From contig JAYJMM010000017.1 in the NCBI GenBank assembly GCA_037349105.1, forward strand, positions 1,984,001 through 2,048,000: a DNA stretch of 64,000 bases, given 5' to 3'. Below, one piece after another: positions 45,257-57,208 of this stretch. The notes under the pieces were generated by a model. It was not told the DNA's origin and did not search any database. It worked only from the letters and a program-made list of their open reading frames with translations. The position numbers and the translations under genes were made by a program. The DNA is from Limnomonas spitsbergensis (lineage: Eukaryota; Chlorophyta; Chlorophyceae; Chlamydomonadales). Position 1 is the first letter of the stretch. Each line of letters starts with the position of its first letter.

Positions 45257-48200
45257 ATGAAATTCCGCTGTCATGAGTGCTGCTGTGGTATACCACCCCC
45301 GGCCCTGGAATGGGCTAAGTTCTGGGAACTGGCCGCCTCATTTAGATTTTCTCGCAGCAGCCTGAACCGGCGTGCCCTAGCCCGTCTGCAACAGGAAGGA
45401 GGTGCAGAGTCACAACCGCTTGTGCTGGTCCTTAAGTAATTCACTCCCACCATAGACCGCGTGCGCAGAGCAGTAGAGCTGCCTTTTAGTTTCCACCGAG
45501 TAAGGAACCCGGCTGGGGCTGATATGGCCGCCCGATCTCACCAGCGGTTGGATCCGGACCGCCACATAAACACCAATATGTGCACTAGCTCAAGGCAAAG
45601 ACAGCTGCCGCCCTGTTCCGCCAGCAGGGGCAGCCTAAGCGAGATCTCAGAAATACGCTTAGAGCCTGGTTCGAGCACTATCCTAGTGCTGAGGTGCTCA
45701 AGCCGGTAAATTGGCTAAAGAATGTTGCCTACGCTGAGCAGATCTTCCAATATGGAGGCGGATCTGACAGCTCCCATGCCCACCAGGCACGGGCAGGCCA
45801 GGGATACAATAGGGGCCCGCTGGGCCGCCCCTGCCGGCTGCCGCTCGCCGACCGTAGGCAACCCTGGAACAGCTGTTGAACACGGCATCCAAGGTGTATG
45901 GAACACCAGCGTCTCAATTCCCAACAACTTTGTCAGGCCAGCAGGCCGCCACGCCCGCTAGCGAGCCCCCGCCCCAGTACCAGGCTACTGCCCAGTGTGT
46001 TGGGGACGGCAGGCCTGGCCAGCCGCGCAAACCCTCCAGAGTACCTCCACATGATCCTGATGCCGGACCTAGTTTTCTTTAAGGGTATAGGTTTCAGGGT
46101 TTAGGTTTCACTTGTTCCTTGTGACACAAGCAGGTCAGCAGGGCCTGCCAGCCGGGCTTTTGGGAGCAACGGGTCCAATAGGGTGCACGTATAGCCACCT
46201 CTGGAATGGTTCCGCTTAGTGAACTGGGCCAAGCAGATTTGGCGAGAGGCGTGTGCTAGATCCTACACTTTTCCTGAGGATAGAGAGGTTGCTCAGAAGC
46301 AGTTCCTAGACCACCCTATCCAGGCTTGGGCCACAAGGCCACGAAGGCCTTCCGTAGGCTCCTTCATTCCCACTGAGGAGGACCTCTGTATCCTGCTGGA
46401 TGGTCTGCGCGCCGCATGCCAGCAGGCAGCCTGGAAAGAAGCAGGACGGGCTGATAGATATTTCTCTGACCAGTGGTTCCCGCAGCAGACGAATGAGCAG
46501 GATATGTACGGCACGGCCTCAGGCGGACGGGACCACCCCCGCCTGAGTGGGCCAGGTTCCGCGGCCCCGACATGCCGGTGCACCCACCGCCACTAGAAAC
46601 CCTTACGTGGCGCGCAGAGCGGACGGGGACCAGGACCTTAGGACTGGCAGCAGCGCTGTGTCACGACGCATGACTGCAACGTGCATTAGACTGCACTACC
46701 GGTTTTGTCAGTTATAAGGCTCGTGTGTCTACTTAAAAGAATTCCGGATCGGATCGGATACTGTATGTCTTGGATTATTTTCGCTTTGTTCACCTATTCC
46801 TTAGGTGCACCTATGTACTGCGACAGCTGGACCAGACCTCCCTGGTGGCCCCCCCCCTGACCAACTAGGAGGCTCAAGCGAGCTGGCCACATCTAGAACA
46901 GGTGCGAGGGCGTCCGGTTGTATTCAGCCTGCGCAGCAGCGAGACGGCCCTCAACAGGCCAGTCTACAGCTCTAGATACCCTAGCCTAACCGGTAGTGAG
47001 CATCCCTGCCTAGTCGTGTCCTGGCCTAGCTGGGAGCGGACCCCTACTGCCAAGGGGGCCGGCATCGGCAGGGCAGGCAGGCGGATCTAAAAGCGTGCCA
47101 CGTGCACCAAGCAGCGGCTGTGCCGGGAGACTATGCCCGTTGCGCTCCCGGCCTTAGCAGAGACAGCACACCTAGCTAAGGCTAGCATGACAGTTATGGC
47201 AGCGCGGGGGTTCCGCTGGGCAACAGGGGTCACCAGTACCAATCTTGGTACATTAGTGGCACCCAGCCTAGCAGGCCCGGTGACCCGACCCGGGGGCCAT
47301 CGTCTACACATTCCCTGGATCCTACCACACACCCACGTGCACAGCAGCTATCAGAAGGGGGGCAGGCGCTCCCACGGTAGAGATGGCCCACCACCGCCGA
47401 ATAGCCGGTCGCGCAATGAGGGCTCCCTGCCGCCTGACAACCAGTCACAGCGGTCAGGCAGCCGCCGCCATATCCACTCCTGCCATTGCCAACCCAACCC
47501 ATCCGGGACCGCTGGTGGTGGCGGGGCAGCCCTTAGCCCTAGCTCTAGCTCCAGCTCTTCTGGACCTGGATCGGACGGATCGGAGGGGTCAGGGGATGAT
47601 CCCAAAGGATCGCATAGAGCTCGCCGGGCCAGGTGCCGTAGAGCTAAGGAGGATCTGACCCTGAAACTCCAGCAGCAGATGGTGAACTCCCTTTTAGGGT
47701 CCCAGGCCCCTAAGGCTACTAAAATCCTTTGTCCGCGGCAACATAGCTGAGCTGGACACGTCCCATCCGGGGGCGGTGTCAGTCCAGAAACTAGTGCTTG
47801 GGGATAACTTAATAGGTTGGCACGTTCTGACGAGCCTCTCACCCTGGCCAATGTGGCGGGGGATATAGTGTGGTCGTGTTAGTCCCCAACGGCCATGGCG
47901 CTCATGGTTGAGTCCCTCCCCAAGCTGTGGGAAAAGAAGCCATTAAGCGTAGGGCCCCTAGTTGATGCCATCGCAGCCGCAGCCGAGGGTTGGCCATAGG
48001 CCATAGCGTAGACCGAGGCAGCCAGGGCCGCCTGGGGACCAGCTGAGTGTGGCCGGCAGGTCAAAACAGGCTCGCTGCTCACGCTTTGGCTGCAGCTGGT
48101 GAGAAAGGCCCTAGGAACACCGACCGCAGTGGGGGGGCGTGAGGTCACCAAGCTCTCCACTTGGGTGTCAAATCCTCCATATATCCTGAGGTCCCGCCAA

Positions 48201-50900
48201 ATAAGACAGTCTCGGCATTTGCGCACAGGGTGCTTAAACTGCAGAGCTGCTGTGCATCTCAACCCTAAACCCTTAATTCCAAACCCTAAATCCCTCTCGC
48301 GCACTGCCAAGGACCACTTTGGAAGGATGTACTGTTGTACTAAATCTCCAATTTGTTCCTTAGGGGCCTGCCTGGAGAGCTGACCAGGATGCTTGACACG
48401 CACGCGCAGACGATTTATGGTTTGCTCCACCTGTCAGATGAGGAACAGATTTATCTGCTGGTCAAGGACTGAGGTTGCCCAATGGGAGGCATACCAGCCT
48501 GGCATGGTCATTTCCCGTGTGCAGCACTACACACTGGAGCGCAACGCTGGCAGTACCAATGATAGTGCAGATGGCAGCGCCGAGGGCAGTGCCTATAGCG
48601 ATGCAGATGGCAGTGCCTATGGTGACGCATATGGCAGTGCCCATGGTAGTGCCGAGGGCAGTGCCAATGGCAATGAAGATGGCAATGCCTATGGCAGTGG
48701 CGATGACACTGCAGAGTGTGGCCAGCAGCTGCTTCATCTGTCCTACCATGCAGAGCCCTCGCTTGTTGCCATCTCAGCCGGGTGGCAGCAGCAGCCAGTG
48801 GGGATGTGCAGAGACACAGCTGGGCTGATCAATCATGCCGTACTAGTCTCGCACCCTGCTGTGTCAAAGCAAGGGTCTCGCAATGTACGGCCCCGCTCGT
48901 TTGTCAACCCGGTGTCAAGCAGCAGTGAGGCGTCCCAGCAGGAGGTGCCCCGCGAAAGGCAGGCGACTGGGCCTGCTACCCGGCGCGATGCCAAGCGGGA
49001 CACGCCGACCAAGCTACGTGGCCAAATCATGGTCATCCAGGTGTGAGACCTGACCGAGCTGGTTCACGCGATGGCCCACACCATGACTCGCATGTGCCTG
49101 GACGGCCTGACATATCGCGACGCTCCTGGGGCTTCTGCGGGTGTAGACCATCCTAGCATCGTTCATAGGCTCATAGCATAGACGTAGCGGCCATCCCTGC
49201 AGCTCCCGACCCCGTCACGGTCACTAATGCCGTGGCCCAGTCTTGCCTACATCGCCCACCACCAGGGGGCGCAGGTGGGCACAAGGCCTGGCACCACCAG
49301 GTTGCCATCCGTGAGGCGTTCAGCGGCTAGCTCGCGCCCTCGACCCATGCCGTGTTCGGCAATGGGGGTCCAACGCGCCACGATGCGGCATATACAACCG
49401 GGTATGCCAGTGGCGGACAGCCTCTGCACACCAGGTATCACAGCGGCTGGACCGCCCAGGCCCGACACCAGTCAGCCGGCTGCTGTAGCTGCTGAACTAA
49501 CCTGCCATGCTTATGAGGCTGGCGAAGGCGTATGGAACACAGCCCGCATCTCGCACGAAGCCTGCTGCCAGGCAGGGCAGGTTCGCTGCAGTGCTGGGGG
49601 GCAAGGCCCATCCAACTTAAGGGAGGGGGCATGGAGAAGGGTTGAGGACAGGAAACCGCCACCTCTTCCCCCAGGGGGGGTCTCCAGCCGGGGGCGCTCA
49701 GTCAAGTGCAGCAGCAGCCTTGCCCTCAGGGGTGCACCCTCAGACTCGGGGTAATGGCAGGCACCTGGAGACTAGGCGCCGCCAGGGCCTAGCCAATGGT
49801 GCATACGAGATAACGTATGGGCCAGGTAGGGGCCAGGCAGGCGTCTAAGCTCGCGTAGTGCTGAAGCGGACAAAGGCTGCTGTTGCAAAGGGCCTTGGGG
49901 CGTAGCTGTGAATATTGGTTTTTTAGTGTTGCTGCCAACAGAGGGGTCAGCACGAGCTGGCGCCCTACCTCATGCTTTAGCGCTTGGAGCAAGAGGGGCA
50001 GCGGCTGGGGGCAGGCAGGCCCTGATGCCGCCGCCCGGGCCCCGCTGGTAGATCTACATCATCTCTGGAGGGCCGCGGCCTAGTTCTGGAGGTTAAATTT
50101 AAATTTTGATACTTTCCTTCGAGAGTGGGGCAGGTCATACCGCTAGCACCGCTTCCCGCTGCTGGTGTGCGCTGGGCAGGAAGTGCTTCAGCTTGCAGCT
50201 CAGTGCTGCAGGAGGCTCCTGGGTTCTGCTGTGCCATGAGGGCACAGTGTGAGCAATAGACTGAGGCCGGGGCCGGTGTGCTCCGGCTGACAGCCCGGAT
50301 CTGTGTGGATAGCGCATTGGGGGAGTCTTGTGACTGGCTGCAGCTGCCGCCTAGTATCGAGGGAAGCAACTGGATTGCAGCAGCGGCAGGGCAGCGGGGC
50401 AGCCCTGTACCGCACTTGGCAGTTCATGTACAAGCTTCGGCCGCAGGAGATTTCTGGGTTCTGCTGCGCCGATTGGGTGCATTGGGAGCAATGGACTGAG
50501 GTCGGGGCCGATGAGCCCCGGCTGAAAGCCCGAGTCTTAGAAGGGTGTGCGCAGTAGGCGGGGAGGGCAGCAACCCCAGCCTAAATACCGCACCGGGAGC
50601 CGTGGGGCGTGGCGGCCTGGCCCGCTACCTGACCGGAGGAGCTATGCGACATGCTGGAGAATGGTGCAGCTGAAGCAAATTTGTGAAAGGGTGGATATGT
50701 CCTCATTGGGGATTCACCATAAGGGTCCCTCGCTTGTCCAAGTAATTTGTAATGGGCAAGCAGCCAAGGAACCAGCCTGGAGCTGCCCTGGAGAACGTCA
50801 GTGGCTAGGATGGGCTCCAACAGAGACCCTCAGTAGCACTGCCTCGCGCTGTCCTGCGGCTTGACACTGAGTTAGGAAACTTCCCTGGATTATGGAGGTG
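45257..50900 (+). pseudogene. GC-rich decayed coding block, probably old retroelement
   Basis: Short protein-like plus-strand segments in changing frames are separated by stops. Examples are WLKNVAYAEQIFQYGG (~45,705), WAKQIWREACARSYTFPEDRE (core AKQIWREACARSY, ~46,225), KLQQQMVNSLLGSQAPKATK (~47,665), NIAELDTSHPGAVSVQKLVL (~47,745), MALMVESLPKLWEKKPLSV (~47,894) and MLDTHAQTIYGLLHLSDEEQ (~48,390). Each would suit a gag-like polyprotein, and no single frame is intact. The block is distinctly GC-richer than its flanks. No reverse transcriptase or integrase motif was found, so the class is unknown, and a decayed host gene is possible. Confidence 0.4.
48558..48715. repeat. Short minisatellite encoding Gly-Ser-Ala repeats
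   Basis: Units of the type GGCAGTGCC(T/C)ATGG repeat at 12-30-bp spacing. In the plus frame at 48,393-49,046 they read as Asp/Gly-Ser-Ala-Tyr/Glu repeats (DGSAYGDAYGSAHGSAEG). The array keeps its surrounding frame open for 217 codons, the longest stretch in this decayed block. Confidence 0.7.
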
Positions 50901-53900
50901 ATTCTGGATTCTGGTTTTAAGCCGTATACCCGAGTGACTGAAAGGAACGGAAAGGGATAGTAGGGTTTGGGTTTTCAGTTGAGTTCACTGGCCGGGACAT
51001 CGGTTACCAACCGCCAAAGTGGCTCCTGTTGTCAAAGGCTCGTTCTTCGCGGTCGCCCCAGTGTTTCGTGTATTTTTTTATTCCGATGGCGTATCTCGTG
51101 CTTACCTAGCTTATGACAGTACACTGCAACGGAGGCGCGCAGAGTGGATCGAACGAGCCGTGCTTTCTTGGACATGCTATTTGCAGGGGTTTGTGGTGAA
51201 AAGTGGTGCCGATTTCAGAAACAGGCCGTCGCGTTGCTTCGTTTTGGGCGCAAAGTCATTGGCATGTCTGTTAGCAATTTATTTGCTCGTGGCGGGGTAG
51301 GCACGGCCTAGTTTTGGACTTTCTTCACCGAAAGTCCATACTGCACAGTACGTGTTGTGAACTCGCGTTGCGCTGCTTTAAGCGCCAATTCTTTGAACGT
51401 GTTATCCGTGATGATGGGGTTGTTTGCGTTGATCTGTATCGCTGCAGCCAGCAGCTGACTAGTTTTCGAACTTGCAGGATGACAGTTGACACTGCAGAAC
51501 ATGTGAAACACCATCGTAAGGACTATCGCGCAACTTTGCTGTAGGCGCAAACTCGTTTATATGTCCGATTTGGCAGTGTTGGTGGACTTGCATGCCTGCT
51601 TCAGCTTCCCATGCAGTGATGAAGTGCGGTGAACTTTAGACAGAGGGTGGTACTATAGTGCCGTGGCATGCACCTACTCTGCCATCCCGACACACCACAA
51701 CTGCAGCAGTCAACTGCGTTGTGGCAGCATAAAAATGAACTGGCAAATGGCAAAATGATGCACAGTCTCGTACGTGCGCCATTATTTTTTACGTGTGTAT
51801 CTATGTGGCTGCTGGTACCCAGCTTGCACACATAAGAAGCTGATGCAATGGCCTGTTTGACTAAGGGATCGATGCAAGATACAGCTGCTGAGCAAGACAT
51901 GACATTCAGGGGCATACTTTCTGTTGCCAACGGCAATGTACAAGCATGCATGCCAGCACATAACACTCCAAATTCCTGTGCTCAAACTTGTTGACAGTTG
52001 ACGCTGAAGGACTTGTGCATGAATTACTCCTGTGCTATCAGTTCCCCCACAGGAAGGCATGCAGTATGTTGCGCACCACATGCATGTTGTGATTTCCCTG
52101 TATAGCAGCCATGCAACAACACACACTTAACTCTTAGCACAGAACAGTGCTGTCGGGTGTATGAGCTGTCCCGCCGCCCGTAATTTACAAACAGCCAAAC
52201 TTATCCAGCAGTTTACAAACACGGTGACCCGCAAACAGAATACCAACTAGGTAGGGTTGGAGGGCCAGCCACGGTTCACAAAGCACAAGCCCAACCACGT
52301 CACTCGGGGGCTGCGCCAAAGGCACAGCTTTTACATATATTCTGGATTACACAGTGTGATTCTGCGGTACCCTACTTTCTGATACCGTACTATCAGTATC
52401 AATTGGTTATTCACGCGGTTGTATAAAGTTGCACCAGCGTGGATTAAGTGGCCTCAAACAAATGAGGCCGAACCAACCGTAAATAATCCGGAAATCGTAC
52501 TTAGTGCCAAAAAGTGTGTGTGTTCACAGCACTTTCTCCTCCAATTCGGGATGCGGCCGTGTGATTGCTTGTTGGTTGTGTGTCTTTCCTGTTCCTGCTC
52601 GCCTTTTCTCAGCTGCCGACGAGGGCCCCATGCACACCCAGGCTGTTTTTTTCTGTGTCAGCGTCTCAGGTCTTTTAGGGTTTGGCGGCCGGCCTCACAC
52701 CTTATTCAGTCCAAAGAAAAGAAAAGAAAAGGATGCACGCTATTATGCGCGTCTTTTGTGACATGAATGATAGAGTGCAATTCCTTCTCGCGGGCAGAGG
52801 CCAGCATGAGAGCTAACCTGACTCAGCTGCACTGTTTATGAGCTGACGGCCGGTTTTCTGAAGTGAGCTGATAAAGTTGTTTCCAAATTGGGCTGGTTGG
52901 GCTGCTTTGTTCCTGTGTCAAGCTGACTGTTTTTTTCTGAGCTTAGCTAACACAGCTGTACCTGACAAATCACAATTAAAATTTGTATTCATTGAAACCA
53001 ATTTCGGGTTAAAAAACCCTTCGCGCCAATCGTGGATAGAATTACTGATGTTCCAAGGCACCAATTACGGTATACAGGATACCAGTTGAGACTGATAGTA
53101 AGGTATCAGGTGCCCTATATTCTGGTTTCTGGGTGATGGTTTCTTACTTTTGACAGGGCTCACGAGTACCTGATTTATAGTTACGCTGTACACTCAAAAA
53201 GCAGGTTCTGCTTTTCAGGTGTGCCTCCCCCTTTGAAACCAGCCGGTGTTTTGCAGTCCCGGGTTCTGGATTGAGCTGTGCTCAGTGAGCGGCTTTTTGG
53301 ATAATCGGTGCATATTTTGGCACTTCCGGAGCACGGTCTTTCTGGCTTATTCTCTACTTGCGGATGACTCATTCGTGAGATGCTGACTTTGGACTGTGGC
53401 TTCAAATTACCGGCTGGTTGCGATAGGGGCGGCACTTCAGTAACCAAGAGTCCGTGAAGAGCTGAAGGGGGCACCTGCCTGCTCCTTAGTGCACTAAGTT
53501 AGGCAGTTCTAAGAGTTACCCCCTAAAGCTGTACGGTATTACAGTACAACCCCGCATGTAGTACTTTCCCCTTTGCTGTCGTACAGTATACCATAGACTT
53601 TCTCTGCCTTCGCGTGAGGCAATGAATTAGAGATTTTTTAATCGCTGAGCCAAAAAGCGGATTATGTGAAGTCGCAGGAGCCATCAATATTTTTATGTTG
53701 ATCCGCAAAGCCTCAAGGAAAACTGGCTCTACGCCAGCGAGATAAGGCATAGCAACTGCAGGGGTAGGTTCACTAGGTTGGAGCGCACAGAGCATGAATA
53801 CCGGTTCTTTTACGGGAAATTGTGGCTAGTTTCTCTGGCATTGGTAGTCACAGCCAAGAAATCAGATTTGCATTATTTAATGAAGCCGCGACCCTTAAAT

Positions 53901-54466
53901 GATTATTTAATAAATCGCGTGTTATTCCTCACAAGCCAATGAACATAAACGGTGGTACGAACAGCCCGAGTCGTGAGTAGTTACGGCCTTTTCCACAGTT
54001 GTCCCGTTAACGGGTTTATGGCGAGACAGTCGGCAATGAGCCTGACACAGCCAGCTTATCAGCAATTCAGCATACTAAAATGAGCCAGCAACTAGCCTGA
54101 TAGAAGAGAGGACTTGAAGAAGTCGTGTAGATACATGACGCCCTGATAATTTGCAGACAGGCTTTTTACTGGTTTACAGAAGCCCTGGATAACGCAAGCC
54201 CCTTTACAGTTACGGAGGACTAAAAGCCCGTTTACAAGCTAATAGGATGGGAGAGCAGATGGGTTGGGGTGGGGTATTCATAGTGCTTAGGGGCTAAGCC
54301 CCGCCACACCCATGCGCCAAGGTGGGGCCCCTCTGGACTTTTGTTCAGTACACAACATTTTGAAAGTATTCAGTACGTCTAAATAATATTTATTTGGGTC
54401 CCCAGAGGAGATACCAGAGGGGACCCATATTGAGCGAGAGTGGGGCACTTGGAGTGAAAGACACTA
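50901..54466. other. Mostly non-coding nuclear DNA with one possible exon
   Basis: A minus-strand frame ending at 51,308 contains a protein-like segment (QLLAAAIQINANNPIITD, FKELALKAAQREF) after a possible acceptor, so a last exon is conceivable. The rest has only short frames. Between 54,280 and 54,340 there is a GC-rich palindromic segment (GGGCTAAGCCCC, GGTGGGGCCCC). Confidence 0.35.
53520..53935 (-). repeat. Dispersed repeat family X, copy 2
   Basis: It is the inverted relative of 34,290-34,660. The 90-codon frame 53,795-53,523 starts MLCALQPSEPTPAVAMPYL and shares MPYL.G, LMAP, G.A and LI.CLT.RQ with the other copy. Here the longer N-terminus is in frame, whereas in copy 1 an indel separates it. 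Confidence 0.6.
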
Positions 54467-54623
54467 CCTAAACTGGATCCGCACCGATTGTGTTCTTCTC
54501 CTTCTTTTCCCTCTTACCTTCAGTTTCTTTTTTTCAACGGCACAGTTGGGCGCCCACGCGGCCGAGCCTTTTTGAGCAGGGCTCAGAGGTGTAATGTCAT
54601 TGACCTAAACTGGATCCGCACCG
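54467..54623. mobile_element. Half-MITE flanked by 20-bp direct repeats
   Basis: The sequence CCTAAACTGGATCCGCACCG occurs at 54,467-54,486 and 54,604-54,623. Between them are 117 bp of pyrimidine-rich sequence and one MITE terminus (CGCGGCCGAGCCTTTTTGAG ... TGTAATGTCATTGA). The direct repeats look like a long target duplication or the outcome of repair at an excision site. Confidence 0.7.
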
Positions 54624-54696
54624 GGGCAAAGTGCTACGGTAATACGGTCCCACCACCATCAGCCCCGCCACAAGGGTGTCCGAGGTTGCATCAAGG

Positions 54697-54745
54697 GTCA
54701 ATGACGTTACACCTCTGGGCCCTGCTCAAAAAAGGCTCGGCATCA
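54697..54745 (+). mobile_element. Isolated MITE terminus
   Basis: GTCAATGACGTTACACCTC followed by TGGGCCCTGCTCAAAAAAGGCTCGG is the most complete consensus end in the window. It faces the inverted terminus ending at 54,604, so the two ends point away from each other (an inside-out pair). Confidence 0.7.
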
Positions 54746-54866
54746 AGGGTAACAGGAGGGGGGGAAGAGGGCGATGAAACTGAGACCTTGACCAGAAATT
54801 CACCCAAGTTACGTTACCAGGACAAGAGTTGGCGGCCCATCAAACTGTCCCAGGAAGACAGCGATT

Positions 54867-55035
54867 TTACATGATGGACACAGGAATACAGGATAACACC
54901 CCTGTAAGGAGTAATTTATAGTCCACGCCGAGGTTCGTGCATCCCCTCCTGCCCAGCATGATCCTCGGATCCACATCATCTGTGAAGTTGTGTGGATTTT
55001 TTACAGTCCAGCGAGGCATCACATTTGATGCATGG
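54867..55035 (-). other. Possible last nuclear exon next to the mitochondrial-like block
   Basis: The minus frame reads MPRWTVKNPHNFTDDVDPR and RRGCTNLGVDYKLLL before a stop at 54,867. This is protein-like and of balanced composition. Upstream of about 55,035 the same frame runs into palindromic repeat sequence, so the remainder of any gene is missing. The product is not recognised. Confidence 0.35.
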
Positions 55036-55394
55036 GTATAGCTCGACCTAAGGGGGCCTCGCTTCTTCTCCAACTCTTTAAAGACGCTTCGCGCTTTTAC
55101 CTTCTGGGACCCTAATTTTATTCTTGGGGCGGTATTCACCCCTCGCACAAAATTAGGGTCCCAGACGGTAAGGGTGCTTCGCACTTTACCGTCTGGGACC
55201 CTAATTTTGTGCTTGGAGCTCGAGAAGTTACGCCGCGGCTCCTCCACCAACGGTGGAGGGCCGCTACACGCTTTAGAGAAAAAGCGGTATTGCCTCCAAG
55301 AGGTCAATTTGGGTACCAGAAGGTAGAGGCGTAGCCCCTACCGTCTGGGACCCAAATTGACCTCGAGGAGGCAATACCGCTTTTTCTCTAAAGC

Positions 55395-55605
55395 GCGAGG
55401 CGGGCCTTCTTACTATAAGGATTTGGAAGAAGATACTAAAAGGTGGTTCGACTGTACATTAAGCATCTTATAAATAAGACACCCATCGATGAGCCAGTCT
55501 GTAGCGATCCCAATTAAAGAAAGATATGCAGGTCTTTCCAAGGTTTAGGAACCGACGGTCTGAAGATTGAAACAAATCTCTTTAACCGTTTTCATCAATG
55601 TCGCA
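55395..55605. other. AT-rich unique island, unassigned
   Basis: About 200 bp without palindromic modules. It contains AAGATACTAAAAGGTGGTTC and GATATGCAGGTCTTTCC on the plus strand. It could be a fragment of an rRNA module or of a protein gene. No frame is convincing and no rRNA consensus was recognised. Confidence 0.3.
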
Positions 55606-56561
55606 TCGCTTTACCTCGAGAAGGTTACGTCGCGGCTCTGCTGCACCAAGAATTAAAAGTGGGTCCCCCGCAGGTAAAGGCGCATATACGCTTTAGAGAA
55701 TCATCGGGATTGCTAGGAGCCCTGAGGGAACCCCGGGGTCACTCCACCTTTGGTGGAGGAGACCCCGGGTAACCCTTCGAATAAAATTTGGGTCCCAGAC
55801 GGTAACCCGCTTTTTAGAATCATCGGAATTGCTGTGGTGCCCTCAGGGAACCCCGGGGTCACTCCACCTTTGGTGGAGGAGACCCCGGGTAACCCTTCGA
55901 ATAAAATTTGGGTCCCAGACGGTAGAAGCGCTACACGCGCATTACCCCAAATTTTATTCTTAGGGCACCTTAGCAATTCCGATGATTCTAAAAAGCGCGA
56001 TGCGCGTGTAGCGCTTCCGCGTCTTTAGAGAAACTGTGCGATAGCCCCGGGGCCCTCGGGGCTCTTGGGCTATTGCACAGTTTCTCTAAAAAGCGGGTTA
56101 CCGTCTGGGACCCAAATTTTATTCTTAGGGCGCTCTAGCAATCCCGATGATTCTCTAAAGCGTGACGCGCGCTTACCTTCGGGGACCCACTTTTAATTCG
56201 CGGGGCTACAAAACAAACCCTCTCACCGAAACCCGCTACCCCCCACAGAGGGGGGGGTGCGAGTTTCGGTGAGAGGGTTTGTTTTGGGCGCCTACGGTGC
56301 AGCAGAGGGCCGGGGACCCAAAACCCACCCCACGAATTAAATTTGAGTAACACGTCTGGGACTCAAATTTAATTCGTGGGGTTACCAAAAATGTTCCTCT
56401 CGCCGAAACCCGCTTCTTGGGGACCCACACAGTGGGTCCCCGAGAAGCGGGTTTCGGTGAGAGGCGCAGGTTTTGTAACCCTTCGAGCGCTCTTTGCGTC
56501 TTTAGAGAATTGGCGGGGTCTACTCTGCTGCACCAAAGGCGCCCAAAACTAGCCCTCCACT

Positions 56562-57208
56562 TCGTGTCCCTCCGCGTAGTGAGGGGACCTCGTCTGCTTG
56601 CAGACGAGGTCCCCTCACCTAGCGGAGGATCACCGAAACCCGCTACCCCCCACAGTGGGGGGTAGCGGGTTTCGGTGAGAGGATGCTAGTTTTGTAACAC
56701 CGCGAATTAAATTGGGGCCCCCGGACGCGTCAGCGTCTTTAGAGAATTGGAGCGGCAAAGGAGCCCTAAGAATTAAATTAGGGCCCCGGACGGTACACGT
56801 CTTTAAAGAGTAAGCGGAGCCCCCCTTTGGGGGCCACGCTTCTTCACCTACTCTTTAAAGACGTGATGCGCTTCTCGTCTTTAGAGAATTGGAGGGACAA
56901 AGTGACCCCCTTTAGGGGGCTCCTTTGTCCCTCCAATTCTCTAAAGACGTATAGCGCTTCCGCGTCTTTAGAGAAACTGTGGGCCCCAAGAGGCCCGGGA
57001 GCCCTGAGGGCCTGTGGGATAGCCCGGGAGCCCTGCGGGCCCCTGGGCCTCTTGGGGCCCACAGTTTCTCTAAAGACGCATCACGTCTTTAAAGAGTAGG
57101 TGAAGAAGCGTGGCCCTAAGAATTAAATTTGGAGGTAGAAGCGTGGCGCGCTTCTACCTCCAAATTTAATTCGAAGGGTTACCCGGGGTCTACTCCACCA
57201 AGAATTAA
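56562..57208. repeat. Large inverted repeat, left arm (~650 bp)
   Basis: It matches the reverse complement of 59,250-59,905 over nearly the whole length, with small changes in hairpin loops. It begins near TGTCCCTCCGCGTAG and ends near TACTCCACCAAGAA. Confidence 0.85.

Noticed and set aside
48250..48300. CCCTAAA-like motifs (also near 46,090 and 18,175), possible interstitial telomere
   Set aside because: Only two to four degenerate units occur with no regular array; likely chance or very old.
56827..57099. A 90-codon frame occurring identically at 56,827-57,099 (+) and 59,358-59,630 (-)
   Set aside because: The identity comes from the inverted repeat and the frame is built from hairpin modules; it is not a conserved gene.
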